The position numbers and the translations under genes are program-made. The notes beneath the pieces were generated by a model, which was given only the letters and a program-made list of their open reading frames with translations, ran no database searches and had not been told where the DNA came from. A stretch of DNA of 64,000 nucleotides from Streptomyces sp. R33 (lineage in GTDB: Bacteria; Actinomycetota; Actinomycetes; Streptomycetales; Streptomycetaceae): the NCBI RefSeq assembly GCF_041200175.1, contig NZ_CP165727.1, positions 2,758,501 through 2,822,500 of the forward strand, given 5' to 3'. Of this stretch, positions 9,501 through 18,716 are shown piece after piece (position 1 is the stretch's first letter; every line of letters begins with the position of its first letter).

Positions 9501-9680
9501 GTGCAGCCGGCCCGCGGGCAGGCGGCGCCCGAAGAGGACGAGCAGCAGGTCCTGGGCTGCGCCGTGGACGGCCCGGCGGGCCCGGCGGCGCGCGAGCTGC
9601 TGGAACAGCTGCGGACCAGGTTCGCCCCGGCGGCCGCACCGGCCGCCGGCTCCGTGGGCCCGGGATCGGGCGGGCCGTGA
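9501..9680 (+). CDS. probable small hypothetical protein
   Basis: 59-codon ORF starting at GTG 9501 and ending TGA 9678-9680. It is short but has the strong Streptomyces coding signature, with almost all third positions G or C. The translated core [21 protein letters not shown] reads like a helical protein rather than wrong-frame Arg/Pro sequence. No clear ribosome-binding site precedes the GTG and the frame stays open upstream, so the start is uncertain. It lies between miaB (divergent) and the TAXI-like gene. Function not recognised. Confidence 0.45.
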   Translation: MQPARGQAAPEEDEQQVLGCAVDGPAGPAARELLEQLRTRFAPAAAPAAGSVGPGSGGP

Positions 9681-9712
9681 CAGGGCGGCGGGTCGGTGGC
9701 AGGATCGCGGCC

Positions 9713-10708
9713 ATGGCTCACGTACCGCCCCGCATCCGCAGGCGCACCGCCCTGGGGGGGCTGGTGGCCGTACTCGGGGTGCTCGCGCTGCTCGCGTGGT
9801 GGCTGAAGCCCTTCGGCGAGCCGGAGCTGAAGGGCGGGCTGAGCATCAGCACGGGTGTCCGTACCGGCGTCTACCACCGCTACGGCCAGCTGCTGGAGCA
9901 GGCGCTCGCCCAGGACATGCCCGAGATGAAGGTGCGGCTGGAGCCCAGCCAGGGCTCGCAGGAGAACCTCCAGCGGCTGGCCTCCGGGGAGGCCGATTTC
10001 ACCATCGCCACGGCCGACGCCGTCTCCAAGTACCGGGCCGATGGCAAGCCCGGCGCGGACCGGCTGCGCGGTGTCGCCCGGCTCTACGACGACTACGTGC
10101 AGCTCGTGGTGCCGGCCGGCTCGCCGGTGCAGTCGGCGCGGGACCTGAAGGGCAAGCGGGTCGCGATCGGCCAGCCGGGATCCGGGGTGCGGCTGGTCTC
10201 GGAGCGGCTGCTGACGGCGGCCAAGCTGGACCCGGCGCGGGACATCACCCCGGTGTCCATCGGCATCGACACGATGCCGGCGGAGCTGGAGGCCGGCCGG
10301 ATCGACGCGTTCTTCTGGTCCGGAGGCCTGCCGACCAACGCCGTGCGCGAGCTGTCGGACCGGTTCGAGATCCGGCTCGTACAGCTCGGCGACCTGGTGG
10401 AGTCCCTCCAGGCGAGCGGGAGCCCCGCGCGGTACTACCGGGCGGCGGTGATGCCCCAGGACGCGTACACCCGGGCCCGGAACACCTCGGCGGTGGCGAC
10501 CCTGGCCGTACCGAACCTGCTGGTCACCACCGAGGAGACGGACCCGGAGCTGACCGAGCAGTTCACGCGGACGGTGATCCTCAGCCGCGACCGGATCGGG
10601 CACGAGGTGCACGCGGCGCAGCTGGTGGACCTGCGCACGGCGATCTACACGGACCCGCTGGACCTGCACGAAGGGGCCCAGCGGTACTACCGCTCGGTCA
10701 AGCCGTAA
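9713..10708 (+). CDS. TAXI-family TRAP transporter solute-binding protein
   Basis: 331 aa. A basic N-terminus and one hydrophobic segment ([18 protein letters not shown]) are followed by the TAXI fold: [54 protein letters not shown] and [14 protein letters not shown]. Such proteins bind small ligands, often C4-dicarboxylates or glutamate, for TRAP-type uptake. No TRAP membrane subunit lies nearby, so it is an orphan here and may be membrane anchored. Start ATG 9713 is chosen over an in-frame start at 9677. Confidence 0.85.
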   Translation: MAHVPPRIRRRTALGGLVAVLGVLALLAWWLKPFGEPELKGGLSISTGVRTGVYHRYGQLLEQALAQDMPEMKVRLEPSQGSQENLQRLASGEADFTIATADAVSKYRADGKPGADRLRGVARLYDDYVQLVVPAGSPVQSARDLKGKRVAIGQPGSGVRLVSERLLTAAKLDPARDITPVSIGIDTMPAELEAGRIDAFFWSGGLPTNAVRELSDRFEIRLVQLGDLVESLQASGSPARYYRAAVMPQDAYTRARNTSAVATLAVPNLLVTTEETDPELTEQFTRTVILSRDRIGHEVHAAQLVDLRTAIYTDPLDLHEGAQRYYRSVKP

Positions 10709-10739
10709 GGGGGCGATCCGGAAGGACGCCCACGCGCGC

Positions 10740-11738
10740 TCACGCGGCCGGCAGCAGCATCAGCGCCGCCGCGGCCGCGCCGATCAGTCCGGCGTGGGTG
10801 CCCAGGGCCGCCGGGACCACCTGCAGGCCCCTCACGAACGAGAGCGTGGCGTAGTCCGCCAGGTGGGCCCGGATCGGCGCGAAGAGGGTGTCGCCCGAGG
10901 TGGCCACGCCCCCGCCGATGACCGCGATGTCCGTTTCGACGAGGGTCGCGGTGGCCGCGATGGCGGCGGCCAGGGCGCGGCCCGCGCGGTCGAAGGCGGC
11001 CACGGCGACGGGGTCCCCGGCCTCGGCGGCCACGGCCACCCCCGCTGCGGTGGCGTCCCCGCCCGGGCTCGCCGGGGTCCAGCCCTGGGCCTTGGCCCAC
11101 CGGGCGATGGCGGTGCCCGAGGCGATGGACTCCACGCAGCCGTGGCCCCCGCAGACGCACGGCTCACCGTCGAAGGCCACGCTGATGTGGCCGATATGGC
11201 CGGCGTTGCCCGTGGGGCCGGGGTGGAGCTGGTTGTTCAGGATCAGCCCACCGCCCACCCCGGTGGAGACCACCATGCACAGGGCGTTCGCGTGCCCCCG
11301 GGCCGCGCCCAGCCAGTGCTCGGCGGCGGTCATCGCGGGCCCGTCGCCGGCGAGGACGGTGGGGAGGGCCGCGCCGTGCCGGGCCAGTTCGGCTTCGACC
11401 CGGGCCAGGACCGGGAACTCCCGCCACGCCCCGATGTTGACCGGGCTCACGGTGCCGCGAGAGGCGTCCACGGGGCCCGCGCTGCCGATCCCGCAGCGGA
11501 CCGCCGAGGGCCAGAGCGGGGATGTGGCGAGCGCGGCGACGACCTCGGCGACGGCGGCGAAGACCGCGTCGCCGTCCGCGCCCCGCGGAGTCGGGCGGCG
11601 GGTGGTGGCCGTCATCGTGCCGTCGGGGTGCACCAGGGCGCCGGCGATCTTCGTACCGCCGATGTCGATCGCGACCGTCAGGCCGGCGGCCGAGGCGGTG
11701 GCCCGCGGTGCGGGGAAGGCGGGGTGGGGACTCGTCAC
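10740..11738 (-). CDS. ROK-family sugar kinase
   Basis: 332 aa, glucokinase or N-acetylhexosamine kinase type. The phosphate-binding segment TVAIDIGGTKIAGALV is near residues 21-36. The ROK signature with zinc cysteines is GNAGHIGHISVAFDGEPCVCGGHGCVE. There is no N-terminal HTH, so it is an enzyme rather than a ROK repressor. It lies 27 bases after the LacI-type regulator on the same strand and close to two glycosidase genes, which suggests it phosphorylates a sugar set free by them. The exact sugar cannot be read from sequence. Confidence 0.88.
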   Translation of the reverse strand: MTSPHPAFPAPRATASAAGLTVAIDIGGTKIAGALVHPDGTMTATTRRPTPRGADGDAVFAAVAEVVAALATSPLWPSAVRCGIGSAGPVDASRGTVSPVNIGAWREFPVLARVEAELARHGAALPTVLAGDGPAMTAAEHWLGAARGHANALCMVVSTGVGGGLILNNQLHPGPTGNAGHIGHISVAFDGEPCVCGGHGCVESIASGTAIARWAKAQGWTPASPGGDATAAGVAVAAEAGDPVAVAAFDRAGRALAAAIAATATLVETDIAVIGGGVATSGDTLFAPIRAHLADYATLSFVRGLQVVPAALGTHAGLIGAAAAALMLLPAA

Positions 11739-11765
11739 GGCAGCGGCTCCAGGAAGGGGTCGGAT

Positions 11766-12914
11766 TCAGTATGCGGCCGGCGGCGGGGCCGTACTCTCCC
11801 GGGGCTCCAGCCGGGGCTGCTCGCTCTCGCGGGCCCGCGGCGGGCTCCCGGCGAGCACGGCGAGGAGCTCCTCCGCGGCGAGCCGGCCGAAGCCTGCGGT
11901 GTCGCGTACGAGGGCCGTGAGCCGGGGGTGGGTGACCCGGCACAGCGCGGAGTCGTCCCAGGCGACCATGGAGATCCGGCCGGGGACCGCGATGCCCAGC
12001 TCGGCGGCGACGGCGATGCCGGCCACCGCCATCACGTCGTTGTCGTAGACGAGCGCGGTCGGCGGTCCGGGCTCGGCGAGCACCCGGCGGGTGGCGGCCG
12101 CCCCCTCGGCGTCGGAGTAGTCGGTGACCACCGAGCGCACGTGCTCCGGGCCGAGCCCGCGCGCCTCGGCCTGCGCGCGCAGCGAGGCCATCCGGCGGGC
12201 GGTGTGGGCGAGGCCGGGGAGCCCGGCGATGTGGGTGATCCGGCGGTGGCCCAGCCCGTACAGGTGGTCCAGGACCTGGGCCATGGCCCGGGCGTCGTCG
12301 GCCCAGACGCAGGACAGGGGCCCGGCCCCGCTCCCGTCGCCCCGGCCGGGGGACACGGGTCCGGCCCCGCTCCCGTCGCCCCGGCCGGGGGACACGGGCC
12401 CGGCCCCGTTCCCGTCGGCCCCCGCCGGGGGCACCGGCCCGGTGCCGCCCGCTGCGCCGATCAGGACCGCCGGGAGCCCGAGCTGCGCGAGGAGTTCCGG
12501 GCGCGGGTCGTCCGTACGCGGGTCGACGACGAGGACCCCGTCCACGCGCCGCTCGGCCCACCAGCGGCGGTAGACCGCGCATTCGGCTTCGATGCCGTCC
12601 ACGACCTGGAAGAGCAGGGCGACCCGGCCGGCGGACAGCACCTCCTGGATGCCGGAGACCAGTTGGAGGAAGAAGGACTCGACGCCGAGGGTCTGCGCGG
12701 GCCGGGCGAGCACCAGTCCGACCGCGCCGGAGCGTTCGCCGGACAGGGCGCGGGCGGCGCTGTTGGGCTGCCAGCCGAGTTCCTCGGCGACCCGGCGGAT
12801 GCGGGCGCGGGTGTCCTGAGACACGCCGGGCCGGTCGTTGAGCGCGAAGGACACGGCGCTCTCGGACACCCCGGCCCGGCGGGCGATGTCCTTGATGGTG
12901 GGTCTGCGGGCCAT
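11766..12914 (-). CDS. LacI-family transcriptional regulator with repeat insertion
   Basis: 382 aa. The N-terminal HTH is classical: TIKDIARRAGVSESAVSFAL, then the hinge WQPNSAARALSGERSGAVGLV. The periplasmic-binding-like effector domain follows (LVYDNDVMAVAGIAVAAELG, SMVAWDDSALCRVTHP). Near residues 160-200 the domain is interrupted by a Gly/Pro/Asp/Ser-rich stretch of 13-residue repeats encoded by 12322-12438, which LacI relatives lack; it probably forms a surface loop. It is probably the local repressor of the ROK kinase and the divergent glycosidase genes. Confidence 0.88.
   Translation of the reverse strand: MARRPTIKDIARRAGVSESAVSFALNDRPGVSQDTRARIRRVAEELGWQPNSAARALSGERSGAVGLVLARPAQTLGVESFFLQLVSGIQEVLSAGRVALLFQVVDGIEAECAVYRRWWAERRVDGVLVVDPRTDDPRPELLAQLGLPAVLIGAAGGTGPVPPAGADGNGAGPVSPGRGDGSGAGPVSPGRGDGSGAGPLSCVWADDARAMAQVLDHLYGLGHRRITHIAGLPGLAHTARRMASLRAQAEARGLGPEHVRSVVTDYSDAEGAAATRRVLAEPGPPTALVYDNDVMAVAGIAVAAELGIAVPGRISMVAWDDSALCRVTHPRLTALVRDTAGFGRLAAEELLAVLAGSPPRARESEQPRLEPRESTAPPPAAY
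12322..12438. repeat. 39-bp tandem repeat inside the LacI-type gene
   Basis: Two nearly identical 39-bp units (12322-12360 and 12361-12399) and a third, diverged unit (12400-12438). 39 is a multiple of three, so the frame is kept and each unit adds 13 residues of the type GAGPVSPGRGDGS. This looks like slipped-strand expansion in a GC-rich loop. Confidence 0.85.
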
Positions 12915-12932
12915 GGCCTGCCTGCCTCTTCC

Positions 12933-13561
12933 TCATCCCTGGGGTACGTCGGGCACGCCGGATACGCGCACGGCGATGGCGGGACCGTACGCGATCCTGC
13001 CCTGGCAGGCGGCCTTGACCAGCATCCAGTACGTACCCGGCACGGCCCCCGGCGGCGGCCGCAGCTCGAACTCCACCTCCGCCGGGCGGTCCGCGGGTAC
13101 GTGCACGGGCCGTCCGGCGGGACCGGTGAACTGCCAGGTCCCGTACGGGGAGACGGCGTACGCCCGGCCCGTCAGCGGGCTCCGGATCCCGGCGGCGCCG
13201 ATCCTGGCCCGTACCAGGGCCCGCCCGCCGGGGGCCACGTCCACTTCCGGATCGGGCGCCTCCACCCACAGCGCGGGAGGGACGTCCGGGCCGCCGGGCC
13301 GGTCCCGGCATCGGCGGTGTCCCGGGCGTCGGTGGTGTCCGAGGGGTCGGCGGTGTCGGCGGTGTCGGCGGTGTCGGCGGTGTCGGCGCGCAGGATGCGC
13401 GGGTGCGGGGTGGTGACGCCGGGGCCGTGCACGGTGGCGTACGGCGGGCCGGCCGGGCGCTCCCTGCGGATCCGCACGCGGACCACCTGGGCAGGGCATT
13501 GCGCAGAACCGGTGAAGAGGGCCGGCGTTGCGACCTCGGTGACCGAAATACCGCTGTCCAT
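12933..13561 (-). pseudogene. hypothetical protein gene with apparent frameshift
   Basis: Two overlapping minus-strand frames make one protein of about 209 aa. The N-terminal part starts at ATG 13561 (AGGAAAG upstream) and runs MDSGISVTEVATPALF through an Ala-Asp-Thr repeat. The C-terminal part in another frame has normal composition (ALWVEAPDPEVDVAPGG, GTYWMLVKAACQGRIAYGP) and ends at 12933. Beyond about 13300 each frame turns into Arg/His-rich wrong-frame sequence, so the break lies near 13280-13320 in a C/G-rich run. It could be a true frameshift or a base-call error. Function unknown; the C-terminal half looks beta-rich. Confidence 0.6.
13347..13388. repeat. 9-bp microsatellite in the frameshifted gene
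   Basis: About 4.7 copies of TCGGCGGTG. On the minus strand it encodes an (Ala-Asp-Thr)n run. Repeat length is a multiple of three, so copy change alone would not shift the frame. Confidence 0.8.
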
Positions 13562-13691
13562 TTCCGCACGCTTTCCTGGGTAAGAACTGAACCCGCCAGA
13601 ACTAAACCGCATTAGCTCGATCAGCTTGGGATGGTCGGAGCCCTTCTGTCAACGGGACTGAAGCGCATAAGTTCCCGCTCCCGAGGCCCTG

Positions 13692-13720
13692 TTGACTTCA
13701 TCGGTGACACCCGGCAGGTT
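13692..13720 (+). promoter_or_regulatory. predicted promoter of the glycosidase operon
   Basis: TTGACT at 13692-13697, a 17-base spacer and CAGGTT at 13715-13720 fit a vegetative Streptomyces promoter. It would start transcription about 34 bases before the ATG at 13761. The intergenic stretch 13562-13760 also has to hold the promoter of the divergent gene. No clear LacI-type operator palindrome was seen. Confidence 0.4.
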
Positions 13721-13760
13721 GTGCTCACCCGGCGCATTTCCGAGAACTCCAGGACGCCTT

Positions 13761-15026
13761 ATGCACGACGAATCCGCCCCTCGTCCGATCCGTTTCGGCG
13801 CCAACTACACCCCGTCCCGCGGCTGGTTCCACCACTGGCTCGACTTCGACCTCGACGAGGTCAGGGCTGACCTCGACTCGGTCGCCGCCCTCGGCCTGGA
13901 CCACGTACGGGTCTTCCCGCTGTGGCCGGTGTTCCAGCCGAACCGGACGCTCATCCGGCCGCGCGCCGTCGAACAGCTCGTCGCGCTCGCCGATGCGGCC
14001 GCCGAGCGAGGGCTCGACGTCGACGTGGACGGTCTGCAAGGGCACTTGTCGAGCTTCGACTTCCTGCCCGCGTGGACCGGGACCTGGCACCGGCGGAACA
14101 TCTTCACCGACCCGGACGTCGTCGCCGGGCAGGAGGAGTACCTGCGCACGCTGGCCGCAGCCCTCGCCGACCGGCCCAATTTCCTCGGCATGACCGTCGG
14201 CAACGAGATCAACCAGTTCTCCGACGCCCCGCATCCGGACCCGGACCGGATCACCCGCGAGGAGGCGGGGCGCTGGCTGGAGCGGATGCTCGCGGCCTGC
14301 GAGAAGGGCGCTCCGGGCCGGTTCCACCTGCACGCCGAGTACGACGCCGCCTGGTACCGGGACGGACACCCGTTCACGGTCGCGCAGGCGGCCCGGCTGG
14401 GCGCGGCCACGGCCGTGCACTCGTGGGTGTTCAACGGCACCGCGCAGCGCCACGGCCGGACCGGGGCGGCGACCGAGCACCACGCCGCGTACCTGGTCGA
14501 ACTGTCGAAGGCCTGGGCGCTCGATCCGCACCGGCCGGTCTGGCTCCAGGAGGTCGGGGCGCCCGCGCCGCTGATCCCGGCGGAGCACGCGGCCGCCTTC
14601 ACAGAGGCGACCGTGGCGAACGTGCTGGACTGCCCGGACCTGTGGGGCGTGACCTGGTGGTGCTCGCACGACGTGTCCCGGGAGCTCGCGGACTTCCCGG
14701 AACTGGAGTACGGGCTCGGCCTGTTCACCAACGACCGCAAGGCCAAGCCGGCCGGCGCCGCCGTCGCCCGGATCGCCGCGGAGTGGCGGGGCCGGGAGCA
14801 CCGCCCGGCCGTCCGGTCCACGGCCCTGGCGGTGGACGTCGGCGGGCCGGAGGCCGCGCCGAGGCGCTCGGTGTGCGCCCCGGGCGGGGCCTTCTTCGAG
14901 GCCTGGGCCGCGCTGACGGCCCAGGGGGTCCGCCCTGCGGTGGTCCTGGCGGAGCTCGCGGAGGATCCCGCCCATCTGTCCGCGCGCGGCATCACCGAGG
15001 TGCTGCGCGTGCACGACGTCACCTGA
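13761..15026 (+). CDS. clan GH-A glycoside hydrolase (cellulase/mannosidase-like TIM barrel)
   Basis: 421 aa, no signal peptide, so probably cytoplasmic. The acid/base Asn-Glu pair is in MTVGNEINQFSD (N148-E149) and the nucleophile is in WLQEVGAPAP (E264), both on the strand ends expected in GH5-like barrels. WNRR-type aromatic loops (HRRNIFTDPDVVAGQEEY) resemble beta-mannosidase-type enzymes, but the family and substrate are not certain. ATG 13761 follows AGGA. It stands 34 bases before the GH85 gene, so the two probably form one operon acting on one glycan. Confidence 0.82.
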   Translation: MHDESAPRPIRFGANYTPSRGWFHHWLDFDLDEVRADLDSVAALGLDHVRVFPLWPVFQPNRTLIRPRAVEQLVALADAAAERGLDVDVDGLQGHLSSFDFLPAWTGTWHRRNIFTDPDVVAGQEEYLRTLAAALADRPNFLGMTVGNEINQFSDAPHPDPDRITREEAGRWLERMLAACEKGAPGRFHLHAEYDAAWYRDGHPFTVAQAARLGAATAVHSWVFNGTAQRHGRTGAATEHHAAYLVELSKAWALDPHRPVWLQEVGAPAPLIPAEHAAAFTEATVANVLDCPDLWGVTWWCSHDVSRELADFPELEYGLGLFTNDRKAKPAGAAVARIAAEWRGREHRPAVRSTALAVDVGGPEAAPRRSVCAPGGAFFEAWAALTAQGVRPAVVLAELAEDPAHLSARGITEVLRVHDVT

Positions 15027-15060
15027 CGATCACCCGTCACCCGTCACCGAGGAGCCCCGC

Positions 15061-17259
15061 ATGTCCGAGACCGGCAACGGCGCCGACCCTCGCACCGCCC
15101 GTTCCCTCCGTACGGCACCCCCGGCGCCCCCGGCACCTGCGATACGTCCTGCCCGTACGGCGCCGACGACCCGGCGCGGGCTGCTCGCCGCCGGGGCCGG
15201 GGCAGGCGCCGCCGCGCTGCTCGGCGCGACCGGCGCGGCCACCACGGCGCAGGCCGCAGCGACCGCCCCGGGCACCCGGGCCGACGTCACACCCGCCCCG
15301 GCCGACCTGGCCCCGTACGCCTCCTACTGGTTCCCCGACTCGCTCCCCCAGGGCTCCCCCGGCCCGGGCATCACCTGGCGCTCGCTGAAGCAGTGGACCC
15401 CGCAGTCCGATCCGGACCTCGCGTACAACACCGCGACCGTGCCGCTCGCACCCCGTTTCACCCCGGTGCCGCCGAACGCGGGCGCCCGCACCGGCCAGGC
15501 GCGGATCTCCTCGCTCGTTTCCTTCGGGCCCACCGCCCAGAACCCCTCCCAGGGCTCCGCGACCGCCGACCACTACGCGCTGACGCACTGGGCGTACCTC
15601 GACGAGCTGGTGTTCTGGGGCGGCTCCTCCGGCGAGGGCATCGTCCTCGCCCCGAACGCGCCCGTTGTCGACGCGGCCCACCGCAACGGCGTCCCGGTGC
15701 TGGGCAACGTCTTCCTGCCGCCCGTCGCGTACGGCGGCGACCTGCGGTGGACGCGGGACCTGGTGCAGCAGGACGCCCTCGGCCGGTTTCCGGTCGCCGA
15801 GAAGCTCGTCGAGGTGGCGCGGACGTACGGGTTCGACGGCTGGTTCGTGAACGCCGAGACCGACGGCGGGGACAGCTCGCTCGCCGCCCGGATGCGGGAG
15901 TTCCTGCGCGCCCTGCGCGCGGCCGGCGCCCCGCACGGCCTGCGGATCACGTGGTACGACGCCATGAACAGCACGGGCCGGGTCGGCTGGCAGGGCGCGC
16001 TCAACCAGCTCAACCAGGAGTTCTTCGAGGACCGGGCGGGCCGGGTCGCGGACACGATGTTCGTCGACTTCCGCTGGACCCCGCAGACCCTCGCCACCTC
16101 CGGCGCGCTCGCCGACCGGCTGGGCCGCTCCCGCCGCGAGCTGTGGGCGGCGCTCGACATGGAGTCGAGCGGCTGGAATTCCACCGTCCGTTGGGATGCG
16201 ATCATCCCGCGCGACCGCGACCACGTCGTCAGCATCGGCTTCTACCGGCCGGAGTGGACCCGCAACCACCTCACCGACCGCTCCCCCGGCGCCTTCCACC
16301 GCGCCGACGACCGCTTCTGGACGGGCGAGTCCCTGGACCCGGCCCACCCCGCGCCCGAGGGCACCTGGCGGGCGCCCGCCACCGCCGTCGCGGACCGGTC
16401 CACCGTCGCCGCCCTACCGTTCGCCTGCGCCTTCAACACCGGGCACGGGGAACGCTGGTACGAGGACGGCAAGGTCACCTCCGACGCGCCGTGGAACCAC
16501 CTCGGGCTCCAGGACCGGCTCCCGGGCCGCCGCTGGGCCGTGACGAGCACCGGGCAGCGCCCGACCGTCACGCTGGACTTCGCGAAGGCCTGGCGCGGCG
16601 GCTCCAGCCTCCTCGTGGCGGGCAGACTCACCGCCCCGGCGGCGGTCGGGCTGCACGCGACCCGGCTGCCGCTGACCGGCTCCACCGTGCTGGAGCTGGT
16701 GCACTCCACCGAGGCGGGCGCGCTCGGCGTCGAGGTGGGCGTGGCCACGCGCGAGCCGGCCGCCCCGGGCGAGCCGGTCCCGTACACCTGGCTGAAGACG
16801 CAGACCCGGGGCTCCGGCCAGGGCGGCTGGCGCACCTCCCGGGTCGGGCTCTCGTCCCTGGCGGGCCGGACGGCGTACGGGCTGGCCGTACGGATCACGG
16901 CCCGCGGGAACAGGGCGGTGGTGTGGCGGCTCGGCGCCCTGTCGGTACGCGACGACACCGCGCGGCGGCGCCCGGCGTCTCCGAGTGCACTGACCGTGGA
17001 CGCCCAGACCCAGCAGGACGGCAAGGCCTCCGTGCGGCTGTCCTGGCGCCGGGCAGCCGGGCCGGTCCGCCACTACGAGCTGTACCGCCTGCTCCCGGAC
17101 GGCACCCGCCGGTTCCTCGGCGGCACCTGCGGCACGGCCCTGTACCTCCCGGCCGTCACCCGCGCCGGCCGGGAGCGGGCGGCCGCCTTCGAGGTCCGGG
17201 CCGTGGACGAGCTGTACGCGGCCTCGGCCCCGGCCGGCACCGCCCTCGCCTGGATCTGA
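15061..17259 (+). CDS. secreted GH85 endo-beta-N-acetylglucosaminidase
   Basis: 732 aa. A long N-terminal region carries a twin-arginine (R38-R39) followed by an Ala/Gly hydrophobic segment and AQA cleavage site, so export by Tat is likely. The GH85 catalytic pair, Asn and Glu two residues apart, is in GFDGWFVNAETDGGD (N264, E266). ITWYDAMNSTG, VDFRWTPQ and GFYRPEW fit the same family. After about residue 480 come beta-sandwich domains, ending with a fibronectin III-like module. The enzyme cuts the chitobiose core of N-glycans, which would feed the local hydrolase and ROK kinase. Confidence 0.9.
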   Translation: MSETGNGADPRTARSLRTAPPAPPAPAIRPARTAPTTRRGLLAAGAGAGAAALLGATGAATTAQAAATAPGTRADVTPAPADLAPYASYWFPDSLPQGSPGPGITWRSLKQWTPQSDPDLAYNTATVPLAPRFTPVPPNAGARTGQARISSLVSFGPTAQNPSQGSATADHYALTHWAYLDELVFWGGSSGEGIVLAPNAPVVDAAHRNGVPVLGNVFLPPVAYGGDLRWTRDLVQQDALGRFPVAEKLVEVARTYGFDGWFVNAETDGGDSSLAARMREFLRALRAAGAPHGLRITWYDAMNSTGRVGWQGALNQLNQEFFEDRAGRVADTMFVDFRWTPQTLATSGALADRLGRSRRELWAALDMESSGWNSTVRWDAIIPRDRDHVVSIGFYRPEWTRNHLTDRSPGAFHRADDRFWTGESLDPAHPAPEGTWRAPATAVADRSTVAALPFACAFNTGHGERWYEDGKVTSDAPWNHLGLQDRLPGRRWAVTSTGQRPTVTLDFAKAWRGGSSLLVAGRLTAPAAVGLHATRLPLTGSTVLELVHSTEAGALGVEVGVATREPAAPGEPVPYTWLKTQTRGSGQGGWRTSRVGLSSLAGRTAYGLAVRITARGNRAVVWRLGALSVRDDTARRRPASPSALTVDAQTQQDGKASVRLSWRRAAGPVRHYELYRLLPDGTRRFLGGTCGTALYLPAVTRAGRERAAAFEVRAVDELYAASAPAGTALAWI

Positions 17260-17292
17260 CCCGGCCCGGGCCGGCACCTGCCGCGGCGGCCG

Positions 17293-18705
17293 TCAGGGCG
17301 TGTGCGGATCGCTGCGCGGGACGGCCACCGTCACCCGCAGCCCGTGCGGCGGGTTCGTCTCGTACGAGAGGGACCCGCCGCCCGCGGCGAGCAGGGCCCG
17401 GGAGATCGACAGGCCGAGCCCGGAGCCCTTGATGTTCTGGTGGCGGCCGCTGCGCCAGAACCGATCGCCGACGCGCAGCAGCTCCTCGTCGGTCAGGCCG
17501 GGACCCCGGTCGGCGACGACGACGTGGACGAAGGCCCCCGCCGGGGCGACGGACACCTCGACCCCTTCACCCTCAGGGGTGAACTTGAGGGCGTTGTCGA
17601 TGACGGCGTCGAGCGCGCTGGAGAGGGCGATGGGGTCGGCCCAGCCCGTGACGGCGGCCCGGCCCGTCTCGGTGAGCCGTACGCCCTTCTCCTCGGCGTA
17701 CGGACGCCAGGCGGTCACCCGTTCGGTGGTCAGGGCCGCGATGTCGGTCAGTCTGAGCTCGGCGGAGGTGTGCTCGGCCAGCGCCAGGTCCAACAGGTCG
17801 TCCAGGACCTGGGTCAGGCGCTTGCCCTCGGTCCGCACGGAGGCGATCTCCTCGTTGCCCTCGGGCAGTTCGAGGGCGAGCAGCTCGATCCGCAGGAGCA
17901 GCGCCGCGAGCGGGTTGCGCAGCTGGTGGGAGGCATCGGCGACGAACGCCCGCTGCTGCTCCAGGACCTCTTCCACGTTGTCGGCCATCTCGTTGAACGA
18001 GTGCGCCAGACGTTGGAGTTCCGGGGGCCCGCCGGCGGCTGCGACCCGGGAGTTCATCCGCCCGGTGGCGATGCCGTGGGCGGCCGCGTCGAGCGTCCGG
18101 ACGGGCTTGAGCACCCAGCTGGTGAGCCTCAGGGCGGCGCCGAAGGCCACCAGCATGGCGGCGGCGAGCCCGGCGACGATCAGCAGCCAGCCGCTCAGGA
18201 TCCGGGCCCGCAGCTGGTCGGTGGGCGACTCGGTGACGACGACCGCGACGACGTCGCCGTCGAGGACGACCGGGGAGGCGACGAGGAGTTTGCCGTGGGT
18301 CTGCCAGGGCCACACCTGGGCGGGGTCGTGGCTGCGCCGCCCGGCGAGGGCCTCCTCGAAGGCGAGCCGGCCCTCCCCCTCCTCCGGGAGCTGCCACCAG
18401 CCCGGGGCGCGGGCCATGGCGTTGTCGTCGCGCAGGAAGATGCCGACACGGATGCCGTAGAGCTCCTGGTAGCGGGCCAGTTCGTGCTGGAGGGTCTCGC
18501 CGCGCTCGGTGGCGCCGGTGGACCCGGAGCCCTCGGCGTCGATGACGAACTGGGCGAGGGCCGCGAAGCGGGCGCTGTCGTCGATCCGGTCGACGACCAC
18601 GCGCTGCTGCTGCCCGGCGGCCAGGCTCGCGGCGAGCGGGAGGCCGAGGGCGAGCAGCACGCCCGCCATCAGGACGACGAGCAGCGGGAGCAGCCGGGCG
18701 CGCAC
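17293..18705 (-). CDS. two-component sensor histidine kinase
   Basis: 470 aa. A membrane helix near the N-terminus ([17 protein letters not shown]), an extracellular sensor region of about 130 residues and a second helix ([17 protein letters not shown]) lead to a HAMP domain. The HisKA site is [13 protein letters not shown], with His near residue 259, followed by the ATP lid ([27 protein letters not shown]). The GTG at 18705 lies 11 bases after the response-regulator stop; the frame extends further but only over that gene. Signal unknown. It works with the regulator at 18717-19421. Confidence 0.9.
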   Translation of the reverse strand: MRARLLPLLVVLMAGVLLALGLPLAASLAAGQQQRVVVDRIDDSARFAALAQFVIDAEGSGSTGATERGETLQHELARYQELYGIRVGIFLRDDNAMARAPGWWQLPEEGEGRLAFEEALAGRRSHDPAQVWPWQTHGKLLVASPVVLDGDVVAVVVTESPTDQLRARILSGWLLIVAGLAAAMLVAFGAALRLTSWVLKPVRTLDAAAHGIATGRMNSRVAAAGGPPELQRLAHSFNEMADNVEEVLEQQRAFVADASHQLRNPLAALLLRIELLALELPEGNEEIASVRTEGKRLTQVLDDLLDLALAEHTSAELRLTDIAALTTERVTAWRPYAEEKGVRLTETGRAAVTGWADPIALSSALDAVIDNALKFTPEGEGVEVSVAPAGAFVHVVVADRGPGLTDEELLRVGDRFWRSGRHQNIKGSGLGLSISRALLAAGGGSLSYETNPPHGLRVTVAVPRSDPHTP

Positions 18706-18716
18706 GACGGGACCCG

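Noticed and set aside
17261..17274. 14-bp palindrome between the GH85 gene and the sensor kinase gene
   Set aside because: Too short and lacks a loop; no good case for a terminator or an operator.
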